Shown here piece after piece: positions 15,720 through 26,112 of a stretch of 64,000 nt of DNA; positions within the stretch are counted from its first letter, which is position 1, and each line of letters starts with the position of its first letter. The position numbers and the translations under genes are program-made. The stretch is from Choanephora cucurbitarum (lineage: Eukaryota > Mucoromycota > Mucoromycetes > Mucorales > Choanephoraceae). The stretch lies in contig JAIWNI010000006.1 of the NCBI GenBank assembly GCA_025331435.1, positions 248,001 to 312,000 on the forward strand, given 5' to 3'. The notes under the pieces are model-generated. The model saw nothing but the letters and a program-made list of their open reading frames with translations, ran no database searches and was not told the origin of the DNA.

Positions 15720-16869
15720 TATAATAAACTTGCATTTTCTTCTTTTGTTCTCGAAAAGACAGAGAGAATATAACAAGCTACCATGATTCCATATGCTGTT
15801 CGCCTCTATAGGCTATGCTAAGGGAGCAAGATTATGATTCATGTCTATGATCACTGTAATTTTGGAAGAAACACATGTTATGTTTGAGAATATAATTAGA
15901 ACTCATTTTGACGCTGTGAAGTTGATGTTTGTCACTGTTATTGCAGTGGCATTTTTGAGCTTCAATCAAGCTCACATTGCTTTTTGATCTCGATGCTTCT
16001 TGATACATACAAAGTACATTCTGTACCTTTGTGGCTTGTATTTCACATTTCAAACCTCTATGCACCCAAACCGATGCACCTAGATCATCTTATCTGCCTC
16101 CAAAACTAGTCGTCTGCAGCTGAGCACTACCATTTTGGACCTTTCTCTAAACAATGTCCTATCCTCTTTCCTCATTCATCCTGCATGATACTGCCTATTT
16201 ACCTGCCATTCAATGCTCCGTTGGGTTTCAAACCTTCTTTCATGCCTTACATTTGCCTATTTCTGAGTCTTCCTTTTCCGATAACTCATCACTCTTGAGA
16301 AAGCAGGGTTGAGATCATCTAATCAACCATTTGCTGCTCAATTTTTGGGTACACCGTCTGCCCGGATCACCTTTTGACAGCTAGCGTTAACTGCTGTCTG
16401 ACTTGCCATCTCCAACTGTTGACAACCCTCTCTGTATCTCCTGTAAAAAAAAAGTGGAAGTCACTTTTCAGCTCCAAGAAGTTCATCTATCAGGATTCTG
16501 TGATCCGGGAAATCTCTCTGGCCAACCACCACAACTGATTCTATAGTTATGGCCCTAGATTCCAGCTAATGTTGCTCTTTCCGAATCATGGAAATTTCAT
16601 TGGCTTCATATTCACCCTTCCTTATTGAAGTTGTCTTCAAGCAGATCCTTCTTCACTAGGCTTTCCCCCCTTTTTTTTCTCTACATTCCACCCATCTTAT
16701 TGTCTCGATCATTAAGCCCCCTTTGTATATATCCCTAAATCATTGTTGAGTACCTCATTGGGCTATCTGATATGTGCGGCAAATAAAAATTGAGCCATCT
16801 ATTTCTGGAAATAGTGTAATAATTTTTTTTCTTCTCTCTTTCTTTTTCTTTTCCCTCTAACAATTCAAT
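15720..16869. other. intergenic, muskelin to NUS1
   Basis: A 1.15-kb spacer holding the muskelin 3' end and the NUS1 promoter, with pyrimidine-rich stretches (16664-16690, 16830-16858). No coding frame, tRNA-like B box or repeat is supported. Confidence 0.45.
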
Positions 16870-17956
16870 ATGACAACAATCATTACAACTAATCATGATG
16901 AATTAGAATATAACCCATTACAGCTCAGTACAAAGAGCCAGCAGATACCAAAATACAAGTCAGCCATTAACACAATAGAGACACAACAAGAACTTAAAAA
17001 CCGAAGCAGGGCTCTTCAGGAAAAGAATAACTCATTTTTAGATGCATTTCTGACAATGATACTGTACATATTCCACTTTATCTATCTATCCTATATTGCC
17101 CTCCAGTCACTCAAACACTACTTCAAGAACTATCACTCATCTACCCTAGATATCCATGAACGTATAGAGTTTGATAAGCAACAGTTGACTAAATTACCTA
17201 GACACCTTACCATCAGTCTCTCCAGTGATTTATTCAGTACAAGAACATTGGAGGATTGGGATAGTATTATGAGGGATATATGTTTAGTTACCTGTTGGTC
17301 TTGGCAAATGGGCATTAAAGAAGTATCTGTGTATGATATGTCAGGTAATGAAGGTAGAGACTATGGAATGAGATGGTTATTGACTGTATAAGCTAGGTGT
17401 CATGAAATCAATGGAAACAGAGCTTTATAAGCAACAGTCTACCATGCTCTATGAATGGATGAAGACAAGCTCAGTGAAACATTCAGGTAAGGGTTATTAT
17501 CAACAATAAGACTGAAATTGATGGTATGTTAGATCTTATTCGATTTACCGTATTATCAGCTGAAAATGGGAAATCACACATGGGACAGGTAACACAAGAA
17601 ATGATAAAGACCAATCAACAGATTGATATGGATTCAGTGGATACGCATATGCATTGTAAGTTATCTGTGGTAGCGTGGTAAACATATGCTTATAAGTGAG
17701 ATAGTGAATACCATTTCGGATCCTGATTTGATGATTGTCTATGACGGCCTCCCACATCACCACATTTCATTGGACGGATATCCTCCCTGGCATCTTCGAT
17801 TGACTGAGATTATGTAAGCCAGTTTCATTCTGTTGCCATTTTGTTTATTCACCTTCTATCTATAGTAACTGTTCAAGTGATCACCAACTGAATTACCATG
17901 TTTTCTCAAAATGTCTATATCGATTTTCTAAAGTAGAACAACGATTTGGTCGATAA
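16870..17956 (+). CDS. NUS1: dehydrodolichyl diphosphate synthase subunit NUS1 (NgBR-like)
   Basis: NUS1 (Nogo-B receptor in animals) is the non-catalytic but required partner of the cis-prenyltransferase Rer2/DHDDS at the ER. The complex makes the dolichol chain used in N-glycosylation. Five exons (16870-17344, 17397-17486, 17533-17655, 17705-17813, 17866-17956) give 295 aa, normal for the family. One hydrophobic segment (about residues 58-80, ending IYLSYIALQSL) fits the ER anchor. The pseudo-synthase domain follows, with PRHLTISLSSDLF, IKEVSVYDMSG, FTVLSAENGK, DPDLMIVYDG, and PPWHLRLTEI. The protein ends in EQRFGR. This matches the C-terminal RxG motif of the family, which contributes to the partner active site. 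Acceptor choice for introns 1 and 3 was set by frame. Confidence 0.9.
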
Positions 17957-18431
17957 ATAAACGTTATTGGCTAACAGATGCACGGACCGAAAACAAAGGG
18001 ATTCTTGATTGGTCAAAGTAATCTATACACTGATAAATGGCATAGAATTATAGGATAATAATAATAAAACTCCATATATAGCGAGATTTCAATGGGGGGC
18101 TTATTCCCCTTTTTTTTTTGACATTATTCTATGACTCACCTAAATTTTTTCTTGTTTATTAATAGGACAGATCAATAACCTATTGGGAATCTATTTGACT
18201 CCTCTACATAGAGAATATGTTTATGTGAGATATTGCATTCTATCCAAAAAAAGAAAAATCGATATATAATATCACATTAGCATCAAAGGGCTCCATATAC
18301 ACGCACATTCAGGGAAACAACTCATAATGACAACAGTTTCGGGATTTCAATCGTTTTTTTTTTTGTGTATTTATATTTTTTTGATTTCATGATTATTTTT
18401 CTCACCATCCCTTTTTATTCTCCTTAATTTA
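17957..18431. other. intergenic, NUS1 to 266-aa gene
   Basis: A 475-bp AT-rich spacer with several poly-T runs (for example 18111-18119 and 18355-18364). No further gene seen. Confidence 0.4.
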
Positions 18432-19283
18432 ATGTCTACCTTTCAAGAAGAACAAAAGCAGCTATTACACACAAAAGATCGACTGATTAAGTTATATGGT
18501 GTTGATCTGATGTCTGCCTTTTCATCAGCTGCCATGGTGGCACCATTTATTGCTATCGTAGACAGGTAACAAATGCACAAGCTAGTTGAAACAGCAATTG
18601 GATTGATATTTCCCAGATCTATCATAGAGAATTTGAATGGTAAGCGAAAGTTAACCGACGGTTTAAAGTATGGCATGCGTACATTTCTATCTCAGCCATT
18701 TCAATTCACCATGTCTCCCCAGTTCCGTATCGTGCTCGGTCTGTACTTCTCAACCTATACAACTGCCAATATGGTAGAGACAACATGTGAGCAATATTCT
18801 ATTGATCCTGCAAAGACACAACTCTACAAGTTTATCACCACCAGTATAACAAATATTGGGATATGTGTCTACAAAGATAGAGTCTTTGCTCGTCTGTTTG
18901 GTGTGTCTGCCCCAAGGGCTTTGCCTAAGCTGTGTTATCTGCTGTTTGCCGCAAGAGATTCATTGACTATTGCTGCTAGTTTCACAGCTCCTGCCTATAT
19001 TGCCAGTCTACTTCAACAGACCTCATTCCAACCCAGTCTGAAGACAGCCAGCACGCTAGCACAACTATCATGTCCTGCTGCTGTTCAGATTGTCAGTACG
19101 CCTGTTCACCTATTAGGTTTGGATCTATATAACCGTCCTGGTGTCTCTTTGGCATCTCGAAGTCAACTGATACGAAAAGAGTATGTCAAGAGTACTTTGG
19201 CTCGTATTGGTCGTATTGGCCCTGCCTTTGGTATTGGTGGTGTAGGCAATACTTACTTTAGAAGTTTTCGATCACAAGTCTAG
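18432..19283 (+). CDS. conserved fungal membrane-type protein, unknown function
   Basis: Exons 18432-18565 and 18617-19283, joined by a 51-bp intron, give 266 aa. The splice joins AIVDR to SIIENLNGKRKL. The protein has several moderately hydrophobic stretches: MSAFSSAAMVAPFIAIV near the N-terminus, the region around FRIVLGLYFSTYTTAN, ITTSITNIGICVY, and SLTIAASFTAPAYIASLL. It also has Arg-rich C-terminal segments with glycines (IGRIGPAFGIGGVGN). This suggests an integral membrane protein, possibly of an organelle such as the mitochondrion. I recall similar orphan proteins across fungi, but cannot name a domain or function. Mitochondrial carrier motifs (PxDxxK/RxK) are absent, so it is not a standard SLC25 carrier. 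It lies 3' to 3' with ALADIN, 52 bp apart. Confidence 0.8.
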
Positions 19284-19335
19284 AGGTTTTCTAAGAGAAT
19301 ATTATCATTGAATTAAACGGGTTTATTTAAAGAGT

Positions 19336-21027
19336 TTATAAGATACGTTTGCTTGATTCTTTTGTCAGATAATGATGTGTAACAAATGTGATGAGTCCAT
19401 TCTTCCATAAAATGGCCAAAACTGCACCATGAACACCATGTCTTGAGAAAGTGATCTGATGAGGAAGATTGTCTGTCAAGCGAGAAACAGATAACAAATG
19501 ACCAGTAGAAGGATCAACTAAGGTATGCGTAGGTTGAATATAGCCACTAAAGAGAACAGTCAATAAGAGTAATGCTGGACATATCATATACTTACATAGG
19601 GAAAAGCATAGGCTGAGGTGTCAAACTCAGTGGTGAGCTCAGATTGTACATACACAAGGCAATCAAAGGAGAATGCTCAAACGCAATGGCCAATCGCTGA
19701 CCATGGCGTTGATCAACAGCAATATCACGGATCACACCAGCTGTCTTGATGGCCTCGCCTGTCTCTGTAGTGAGATCGGCAAGTGGGAAAGAGGCAAGCT
19801 GATGATCCATCAGATTGTTGATATCTTTTCCACCCAAGAACAAGATATGAATATCTGACTTGTTGAACATCGAAAAGATCAAACAACGATTATCAGGAGC
19901 CCAACAGGCAGCTTGAACATAGAGACCAGAGGGGTTACGGATCGATTTGTATTCCCATGTCTTGGTATCCCACATACGCGAAACAGTCGATGGTCCTGTC
20001 TCATACAGCCAGTCACCATCAGGACTCCAACGCAACAAAAGTGTACCGTGTCCATATCGCTTAAGGGCATTGGTTCTCTGCAACAACAGGTCAAAGATGA
20101 CAAGCGTGTTTGAGTTGGATGAACCTACAGCCAGTGCATGACTGCCCAAGGTAGGATCCCAAGCAATGGCACTGATAGCATGGTGTCCTGGATAGGTCAG
20201 GTAGGTCATGGTGGCTGAAGGGTGAAGTTGAGGTTCGGTACTCAACAGCTTGACTTTAGGCACTGTCCAGACACAGACACCTTGTTTACATCCAACAGCC
20301 AATGTCCCTGCTGATCTCTGCTTCCATTCCAACACAGTGATGTCCTTCATGTTATCATGCTTTAGCACATAGCATGACCAGACATGATCTTGCTTATAAT
20401 AGATATAGACATTGTTTTCCTCTTTGTCTACAACTGCCAACATGTCTTGGTTAGGGTGCCATACAACAGATTGAACAGGTGATACTGAATTGTCTTCTTT
20501 TGTTCTAAGATCAGGTTGTTTTAGAAAACGAGTGTCCATTCGATCGTATATCGCTTTAGCCTGTTGATAGGCAGCTGTTGTCTCTAGTTGTGAAAATCTA
20601 TTCTATACCTATCAGTCTATCTATTTCTCTCTTCTTGGTTAGAATCTGTATTTACTTTTCTTGATAACAGTGATGAAGTGTTGATTTGATCTGTTGGTAA
20701 TAAGCTTCTATAGGTGAAGATGAGAGTGTTGGCTTATAGACATAATCAGCTGGTTGATCTATCAATGGCAAGTGAACAATAGAAGGGTATAATGTGATCT
20801 ATTTAGAGAGACATGAGTCATGTATACAAACACATGGGCCTCATTGAGTTTTTACTTGTTCTGTCAAGACTTGAGTTGGAGTTGAACTGTTCTCTTGTAC
20901 TTCAACTTAGAAGACGAATTAGTATCTGATAGAAACATAGTTTTATGCTCTTCACTTTACTTAGTTTGCCATCAATCTCGGCAATTGTTCCTACTCTTGT
21001 GTCGATCGTTCGAGTGGCGAGATTCAT
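19336..21027 (-). CDS. AAAS: nucleoporin ALADIN (WD-repeat)
   Basis: ALADIN is a WD40 nucleoporin on the cytoplasmic side of the nuclear pore, anchored through the membrane nucleoporin Ndc1 in studied species. Five exons (21027-20961, 20905-20856, 20798-20656, 20597-19596, 19546-19336) give 490 aa. The three short 5' exons were found by frame continuity: the N-terminus reads MNLATRTIDTRVGTIAEIDG, then ITLYPSIVHLP. The body has WD-type units: SVVWHPNQDMLAVVDKEEN, ITVLEWKQRSAGTLAVGC, AIAWDPTLGSHALAVGS, LLRWSPDGDWLYE, AACWAPDNRCLIFSM, then an insert and VDQRHGQRLAIAFEHSPLIAL. The C-terminal exon ends with HGAVLAILWKNGLITFV. The length is near that of human ALADIN. It is absent from budding yeast but known in filamentous fungi. 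Its start is 329 bp from the divergent 687-aa gene. Confidence 0.88.
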
Positions 21028-21356
21028 TATTGTTTATTATAAAAAAAGAGAAAGAGAAGGAAAGAAAAATACGCGTTTTTTTTTTAAAAAAAAAGATGAA
21101 AGTTATCTAAGCCTTCTACTGCCTTCATTGAAAATGAAATCAGACACAACAGAAAACTACAATGTCTAATATCATCAAATGTCATAAAGCTCGATTTCTT
21201 TATTATGGTTCTATAAGCTCTAATTGATGATGATCCATTCTCTTTGACAACATCTTCTTGATAGTCAGAAAAAAATCAGTCAACACTGAGCTTTAAAGAG
21301 AAATGCGTGTATATGGCATTTTTTTTCTTTTTCTTCTTTAGAATTATTGTATTAAT
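21028..21356. promoter_or_regulatory. divergent promoter, ALADIN / 687-aa gene
   Basis: A 329-bp spacer between two opposed start codons, so both promoters must overlap here. It holds purine-rich and poly-T/A tracts near 21040-21100 and a TTTTTTTCTTTTTCTTC leader just before the plus-strand ATG. No clear TATA box is placed. Confidence 0.4.
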
Positions 21357-23420
21357 ATGTCAATTGAACCAGAAGTTCCTTACAATTTCGAAGACGATGA
21401 AGCATCTGACAATGAAGATGGATGGAGAGATGCAGGTATTCGTCCTGTTCAAGACACTCCTCAACGACCTTTAGTGGATGTTTACGTACCAAACACACGC
21501 TCAGACACACCTGTCTCGAGAGCCTCGACACGTACTTTTACAGACGCAACCGTTGTATCAGAAGCTGCTCATCGCAATGCTGATGATGCCTGGATCTTGC
21601 CTGCCTATTGTAATCCAAGCGATATCTTGGGCGGTCCCAACAAGTCCAGAGCCAAAGAAATCCAACGTGAATCAAAGTCATATATTGAATACAATGCAGA
21701 ATACAATCAAATCGATATCTGGGGTGATGCAGACGCTATTGCCAAAACGAAACAATACTTGGATTCTATTGCACATCGTCTGGCCGAGAATGATACACGA
21801 ACCGCTCGCAAAACAAAGAAATGGGGCAGACCTGAACGTGAATTGACAGAGAAGGAAAAGAGACGTGCCGAACGTAGACAGGCCAAGCTGGATGAAGAGA
21901 GACGATACCAAGGCTTACCGGCTGTACCTCAAAGCTACAATGCAGTCTTTCCTTTGCCTGACACACACCTGCCTTTGAACCATTTCATGGGTGATCGGGG
22001 TGAAGAGTACTTTAATGCCATTCGTGCTGACTGTAAGGCCTTCTTATGGTATCAAGAGACAGGTAACCTTGTTCGCATCAGTGCCGATACAGACGAGTCC
22101 GTAAGAGAGGCAGGCAAGCGCGTACGTAATTGGTATTTGCGTTGTAATCGCAAGCCAATCGGTAGCAGACATCGATTGCTACAACAGCCTACCAAGCCTT
22201 GGGTTCTTCGATACCGTAAATTACCTCAGAATTTCGTTACCTATGTCTACGACAGTCCCGAAGGCGAGAATCACATGTTGGAGAAACAACGTCTGTTAGA
22301 ACCTGTAGGACATGGTGTCCCAAGAGCCATTTCAAACATTCAGGGACAACCAGAGATTTCACTGATTGATGTCAATGACTCGTATGAAAATGAACTACCG
22401 GAACACATTCGACGATTGGATGCTCAAAACGAGAAACACATTGAAAAGAGCTTGGCTGACGGTATCGAAAGCTTGCGTCTGAATGACTGGATGATTCGCA
22501 TGAAGATTCGATTCGGTAGTATCTGTCTTATTGATTATCCTAAAAAGCAAGATTACCTCTCGATCGATTATATCACTGATATGTTTCGTAAGCCTCGATT
22601 CAACTCTGCCTTAGCACCCTGTATCGGCAAGTCAGAAGAACACCTGGGACATCTGTTTGATTTCCTCTCGAACGATTCAGAAGCAGTTGAGTTCTCAGAG
22701 AACCCGCGCACCTCATTCATCATTCATGCTCAACAATACCCCACGGCCGCTCCTCCTCGTATACCTGGCCAGCGCGAACCTTCTCGAGGGGACATGTGGA
22801 ACACAGTGATGAGAGTCAGTTTCACGGAATCAGGCGTTCGCAAGCTTTGGAACACAATGACCGATTGCCATGATCTGGTTGATATTAACTGTCTCGATAT
22901 TGAAGGAAACTATTCTTGGGATCTCAAGTTACAGTACGCACGTCAATTGCCCAACAATGACTTTGATACACCACATTCCAAGTTCTGGCAGGCCTTGAGT
23001 ATCACACCCGAAAAGCGATTGATCATGACTACCTTTAGTGATTATATACCTAACCGAGTGATCCAAAAGACAAAATGGTTGTATAGCTGGAGAGGTTATG
23101 TGGTTGAAATCTGTAAGGATGAGATATGGGATATGATGCGTATTGAACGAAAGGATCGAGAATTGCCTGTTGACTTGACTATCTATGAACCTCATCGTGT
23201 GCTCTACAAAGTCTCTGTCTATCGTGAGGCTTGGGTGAATCGATTTGCTGAGAACCTTACTTTGAAGATTGGTGAGGCACCTAACTGGACTTTGCGTGAT
23301 TTCCTTGGCTCGGACGAAGAAAATGCTCGTACTATCATGAAGACAGCAAAGGATTTCGCAGCTATTCTTAATGCCAAAGTACCTCATTATTGGGATAATG
23401 CAGGCAATTCTTTAGTGTAG
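21357..23420 (+). CDS. uncharacterised 687-aa protein with KH-like element
   Basis: A single uninterrupted 687-aa frame, unusual among its intron-rich neighbours. The N-terminal 80 residues are acidic and disordered (EDDEASDNEDGWRDAG), then low-complexity Ser/Thr. From about residue 80 the chain looks folded: WILPAYCNPSDILGGPNKSR, then IEYNAEYNQIDIWGDADAI plus an amphipathic helix, which resembles a degenerate KH-type RNA-binding unit. A very basic Glu/Arg helix follows (about 150-185), then a second similar unit around residues 220-260 (FLWYQETGNLVRISADTDES). The C-terminal 350 residues are rich in aromatic residues and strands (IRFGSICLIDYP, WLYSWRGYVVEI). There is no signal peptide or TM segment. 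I cannot assign a family with certainty. A fungal-conserved DUF protein that binds nucleic acid is my best guess. Confidence 0.85.
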   Translation: MSIEPEVPYNFEDDEASDNEDGWRDAGIRPVQDTPQRPLVDVYVPNTRSDTPVSRASTRTFTDATVVSEAAHRNADDAWILPAYCNPSDILGGPNKSRAKEIQRESKSYIEYNAEYNQIDIWGDADAIAKTKQYLDSIAHRLAENDTRTARKTKKWGRPERELTEKEKRRAERRQAKLDEERRYQGLPAVPQSYNAVFPLPDTHLPLNHFMGDRGEEYFNAIRADCKAFLWYQETGNLVRISADTDESVREAGKRVRNWYLRCNRKPIGSRHRLLQQPTKPWVLRYRKLPQNFVTYVYDSPEGENHMLEKQRLLEPVGHGVPRAISNIQGQPEISLIDVNDSYENELPEHIRRLDAQNEKHIEKSLADGIESLRLNDWMIRMKIRFGSICLIDYPKKQDYLSIDYITDMFRKPRFNSALAPCIGKSEEHLGHLFDFLSNDSEAVEFSENPRTSFIIHAQQYPTAAPPRIPGQREPSRGDMWNTVMRVSFTESGVRKLWNTMTDCHDLVDINCLDIEGNYSWDLKLQYARQLPNNDFDTPHSKFWQALSITPEKRLIMTTFSDYIPNRVIQKTKWLYSWRGYVVEICKDEIWDMMRIERKDRELPVDLTIYEPHRVLYKVSVYREAWVNRFAENLTLKIGEAPNWTLRDFLGSDEENARTIMKTAKDFAAILNAKVPHYWDNAGNSLV

Positions 23421-24346
23421 AGAGAAGAAATAAAACAAATAAATGAACTGTGTTTCTTTCTATTTAAATTGGACAATCATGATATCTTATAATTTTGAAT
23501 GTAAAGACAAGAAATGATCTCTTCTTAATTGATTTGTTTATATATTTTTAAAGAAAAAAGTTGATAAGAGTAAAATGATGACATGCAATGATTTGAATGT
23601 CCATCGTAAGAAGTCAGAGCTAAGCTAGATGGAGTAGAAGAAAAAGATTGATAATAACGTTTGATTTTTTGCTGAAATAATGATGTATTAGCATAATGTA
23701 TAATTTGGGCTATAGGACGCTCTATAAACATTGGTTTATAGCACTTTCTTTATTTTCTGTTATCCAAGAAAAACGATTAAACGAATAGAGCCTCATGAAC
23801 CATGAAATGAACCAGATGCTTTCTTAAATGCAAAAAGAGATTGCATGTCAAAGCATGATAACATTAAGCTAGATGAACCGGAAATACTCCGGACATTTAA
23901 AGTCCGGTCCGAACCTTCAAAATTTTTGTAACACAATAAAATAAAGCAAGCATTTTTGTAAAAATGATAAGTTTACGGTGCTTAAGTGTGAAGTTGTAGA
24001 TTTCGATAAAGGGGTTGATTAAACTCTAAGTTGATTTCTAAGTTTTTCTGGTTTTGTTTGATTGATTTCTCTTTTGAATCGACTTGTAGACGCTCTTCTG
24101 ATTATTATTCTTGAATCGGTTATCTTTTCAAACCCTTTTTCACTATTATCACACAAGAAATAAAGCTCAAACGAACTCTCCAAATTCAATTACTAAGATA
24201 AAGATGATTTTATTTATTTTCTATTCTATCAAAATATATATTCTTGGTGTGTACTTATTATGTAAGAGTTCCGAGGTGCGGTAATTGTCCGGCTCGGAAT
24301 ATTTACCAAAGATTTTAGATTCTCTATACAACGTATCAAAAAACAA
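23421..24346. other. intergenic, 687-aa gene to tRNA-Leu
   Basis: A 926-bp AT-rich spacer. Apart from a short self-complementary stretch, CCGGAAATACTCCGGACATTT near 23879-23899 followed by AAAGTCCGGTCCG, nothing stands out. No coding frame is supported. Confidence 0.4.
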
Positions 24347-24429
24347 GCAGATTTGGCCGAGTTGGTCTAAGGCGCCGCACTCAAGTTGCGGTCTCGCAAG
24401 AGGCGTGAGTTCGAATCTCACAGTCTGCA
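24347..24429 (+). tRNA. tRNA-Leu (anticodon CAA)
   Basis: An 83-nt sequence folds as a class II tRNA. The acceptor stem GCAGATT pairs with AGTCTGC (one T-G pair), followed by discriminator A. The D-arm reads GGCCGAGTTGGTCTAAGGC. The anticodon stem CCGCA/TGCGG encloses the loop CTCAAGT, giving anticodon CAA for leucine UUG codons. A long variable arm (TCTCGCAAGAGGC) is typical of tRNA-Leu. The T-arm GTGAG-TTCGAAT-CTCAC contains the B box. A TTTTT run directly after (24430-24434) is the Pol III terminator. No intron is present in the anticodon loop. Confidence 0.95.
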
Positions 24430-24585
24430 TTTTTATTTCATCCTGAATTTAGTGAGACGTTTCTGTGCTTCCAGTCAAAAGATGGCTTTTTGCATCGTTA
24501 CAGGACAAAGGATAGTTTTTGCAGTAACTTGTAAAAGAGAATCAGAGAGATATAACGGACTAATCAGGCAGCAAAGTTATATGTA

Positions 24586-24800
24586 CAGTGGTACCCCGAT
24601 TTAAGCATAATATTTCTGTAAGCTTCATGTGTTATGTTTATAGTGATATTCCATTCCAAACATAGTAAAAACTATAAAAGTACAATCAGAGCGCAGCATA
24701 TTAAAGGAAATCGAAGCTTGCTTGCCAAATGCCCTATTTTCCATACAAGCATGATGCATGAAGCTTACAAAAATATTATGCTTAAATCGGGGTACCACTG
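24586..24800. mobile_element. MITE with 44-bp terminal inverted repeats and TA duplication
   Basis: The 215-bp element is bounded by TA dinucleotides (24584-24585 and 24801-24802). Its left end (24586-24629) and the reverse complement of its right end (24757-24800) match over 44 bp with one mismatch. Both begin CAGTGGTACCCCGATTTAAG. The interior (about 127 bp) has no coding capacity for a transposase. TA duplication plus a CAGT-type terminus is typical of non-autonomous elements moved by Tc1/mariner-pogo (Tigger-like) transposases. High repeat identity suggests recent mobility. It sits 157 bp downstream of the tRNA gene. Confidence 0.88.
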
Positions 24801-24802
24801 TA

Positions 24803-26112
24803 ATGAACACCATGTTGTTTAGGTAACGAACTGTAAAGTAAGATAGAAAGAATAAAGTAATGGAAAGAAATACAAAGAGATGTAATAAAAGAGTACGATG
24901 ATCTGTAACAAGTATCAAGGGAACGAATCAAATAAGTGGATTTAGGTAGTGAATATATGTCAAACTACAACCAAGTGTAAAGTAAACAAGATGGATGTAA
25001 GTTAAGCTTATTGATAAGAAATGTTAAAGAGTTTATATACTATTCTAAAAGAAGTCATGTTGGACTTGCGAACTAATAACTCAAACAGTCAAGTTAATGA
25101 GTCATCATGTAATGGATTATTAATACATGTTCAAAAGCTCTAATCATTATGAATGGAAAGTTAGAGAAGGATTCTAATAACTTGCTATGTAATAAAAGAT
25201 CAAGAGGAGCTGTCAAATGAGTTGAATACCAATTAGGAAATACAGAGTTGGATTCAAAGCAGCGAGAAGAAGTCAGAAAATAATTGAACGCTAGGAACAA
25301 TCCTGTACGTAACATGGCTATATAGTCAATTCAAAGAAGTGGATTATTGACAGCATAAATATTCGATGTAGTATTGTGGCATATCTAAACAATTAAAAGA
25401 ATGATATGTACCTATATGGAGAGCAATTACCCAATCATTTGAAAGCGAGATCAGAACTATGTCAAGTTACTTGCAACAAAAGAATCGCCGAATTGTTCGT
25501 TCATTGTCCATTGAAGGAGAATTTTGTTGAAAGGTATTCTGTTGCTTATGGTATTGTGAGAATGTGTCATCACACTATGCTAGTATATTCTTTTGTAGCT
25601 CTGATGAAATAGATGAGTTCCATTGCCATCCCGAAAACTAATGTTAGAGTGATGCGTACTATAAGAGTTTGACTTTATGAAGATACAGAATTGCTCAATA
25701 CAACAAAACTTCAATTGGGCTTTGTTTTTATAGAAATGCCAGTAAAAAATGGCATGTGTATCGTCTGCTTTCCCAAATTTTCATCGGTGATGGATTCTGT
25801 TCTATCTCATTTATCTTTAAATAAGTTAGCCAAATCTTTGATTATTTTGTTTAATCAAGTTCTTAGACTAAACGATATTTAAACATCTAGCAGTTTGATT
25901 TTTATGACAATGCTAGAAAACCTGTCAAAGAATACTTTGCATTTTTCATGCCCAAGCCGCTCTCTATAAAAGGAAATCGAATTTAAGCCCATTGAGCTGT
26001 CACAACTGTTACAATTAACCAAGATAGAAAATCTTTTTTTTTTCTGCTTTGTACTTTGCTTCTTGTTAAACAAAAAGCGAAAGAAGAAAAGCAAAAGACA
26101 GAAAAGAAGAAG
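24803..26112. other. intergenic, MITE to MDN1
   Basis: About 1.3 kb of AT-rich DNA. Short open frames on both strands (70-95 aa) lack family resemblance and have no coding-like composition. The MDN1 promoter must lie in the last few hundred bases; a TATAAAAG at about 25965-25972 is the best TATA candidate, about 145 bp before the ATG. Confidence 0.4.

Noticed and set aside
24625..24918. 97-aa minus-strand frame over the MITE
   Set aside because: It crosses the inverted repeat and flanking DNA; composition follows the AT-rich sequence and no transposase motif is present.
26056..26112. Upstream in-frame ATG for MDN1
   Set aside because: It would add about 19 Lys/Glu-rich residues encoded by what looks like a purine-rich leader. 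The ATG at 26113 gives a normal N-terminus. Not excluded without 5' mapping.
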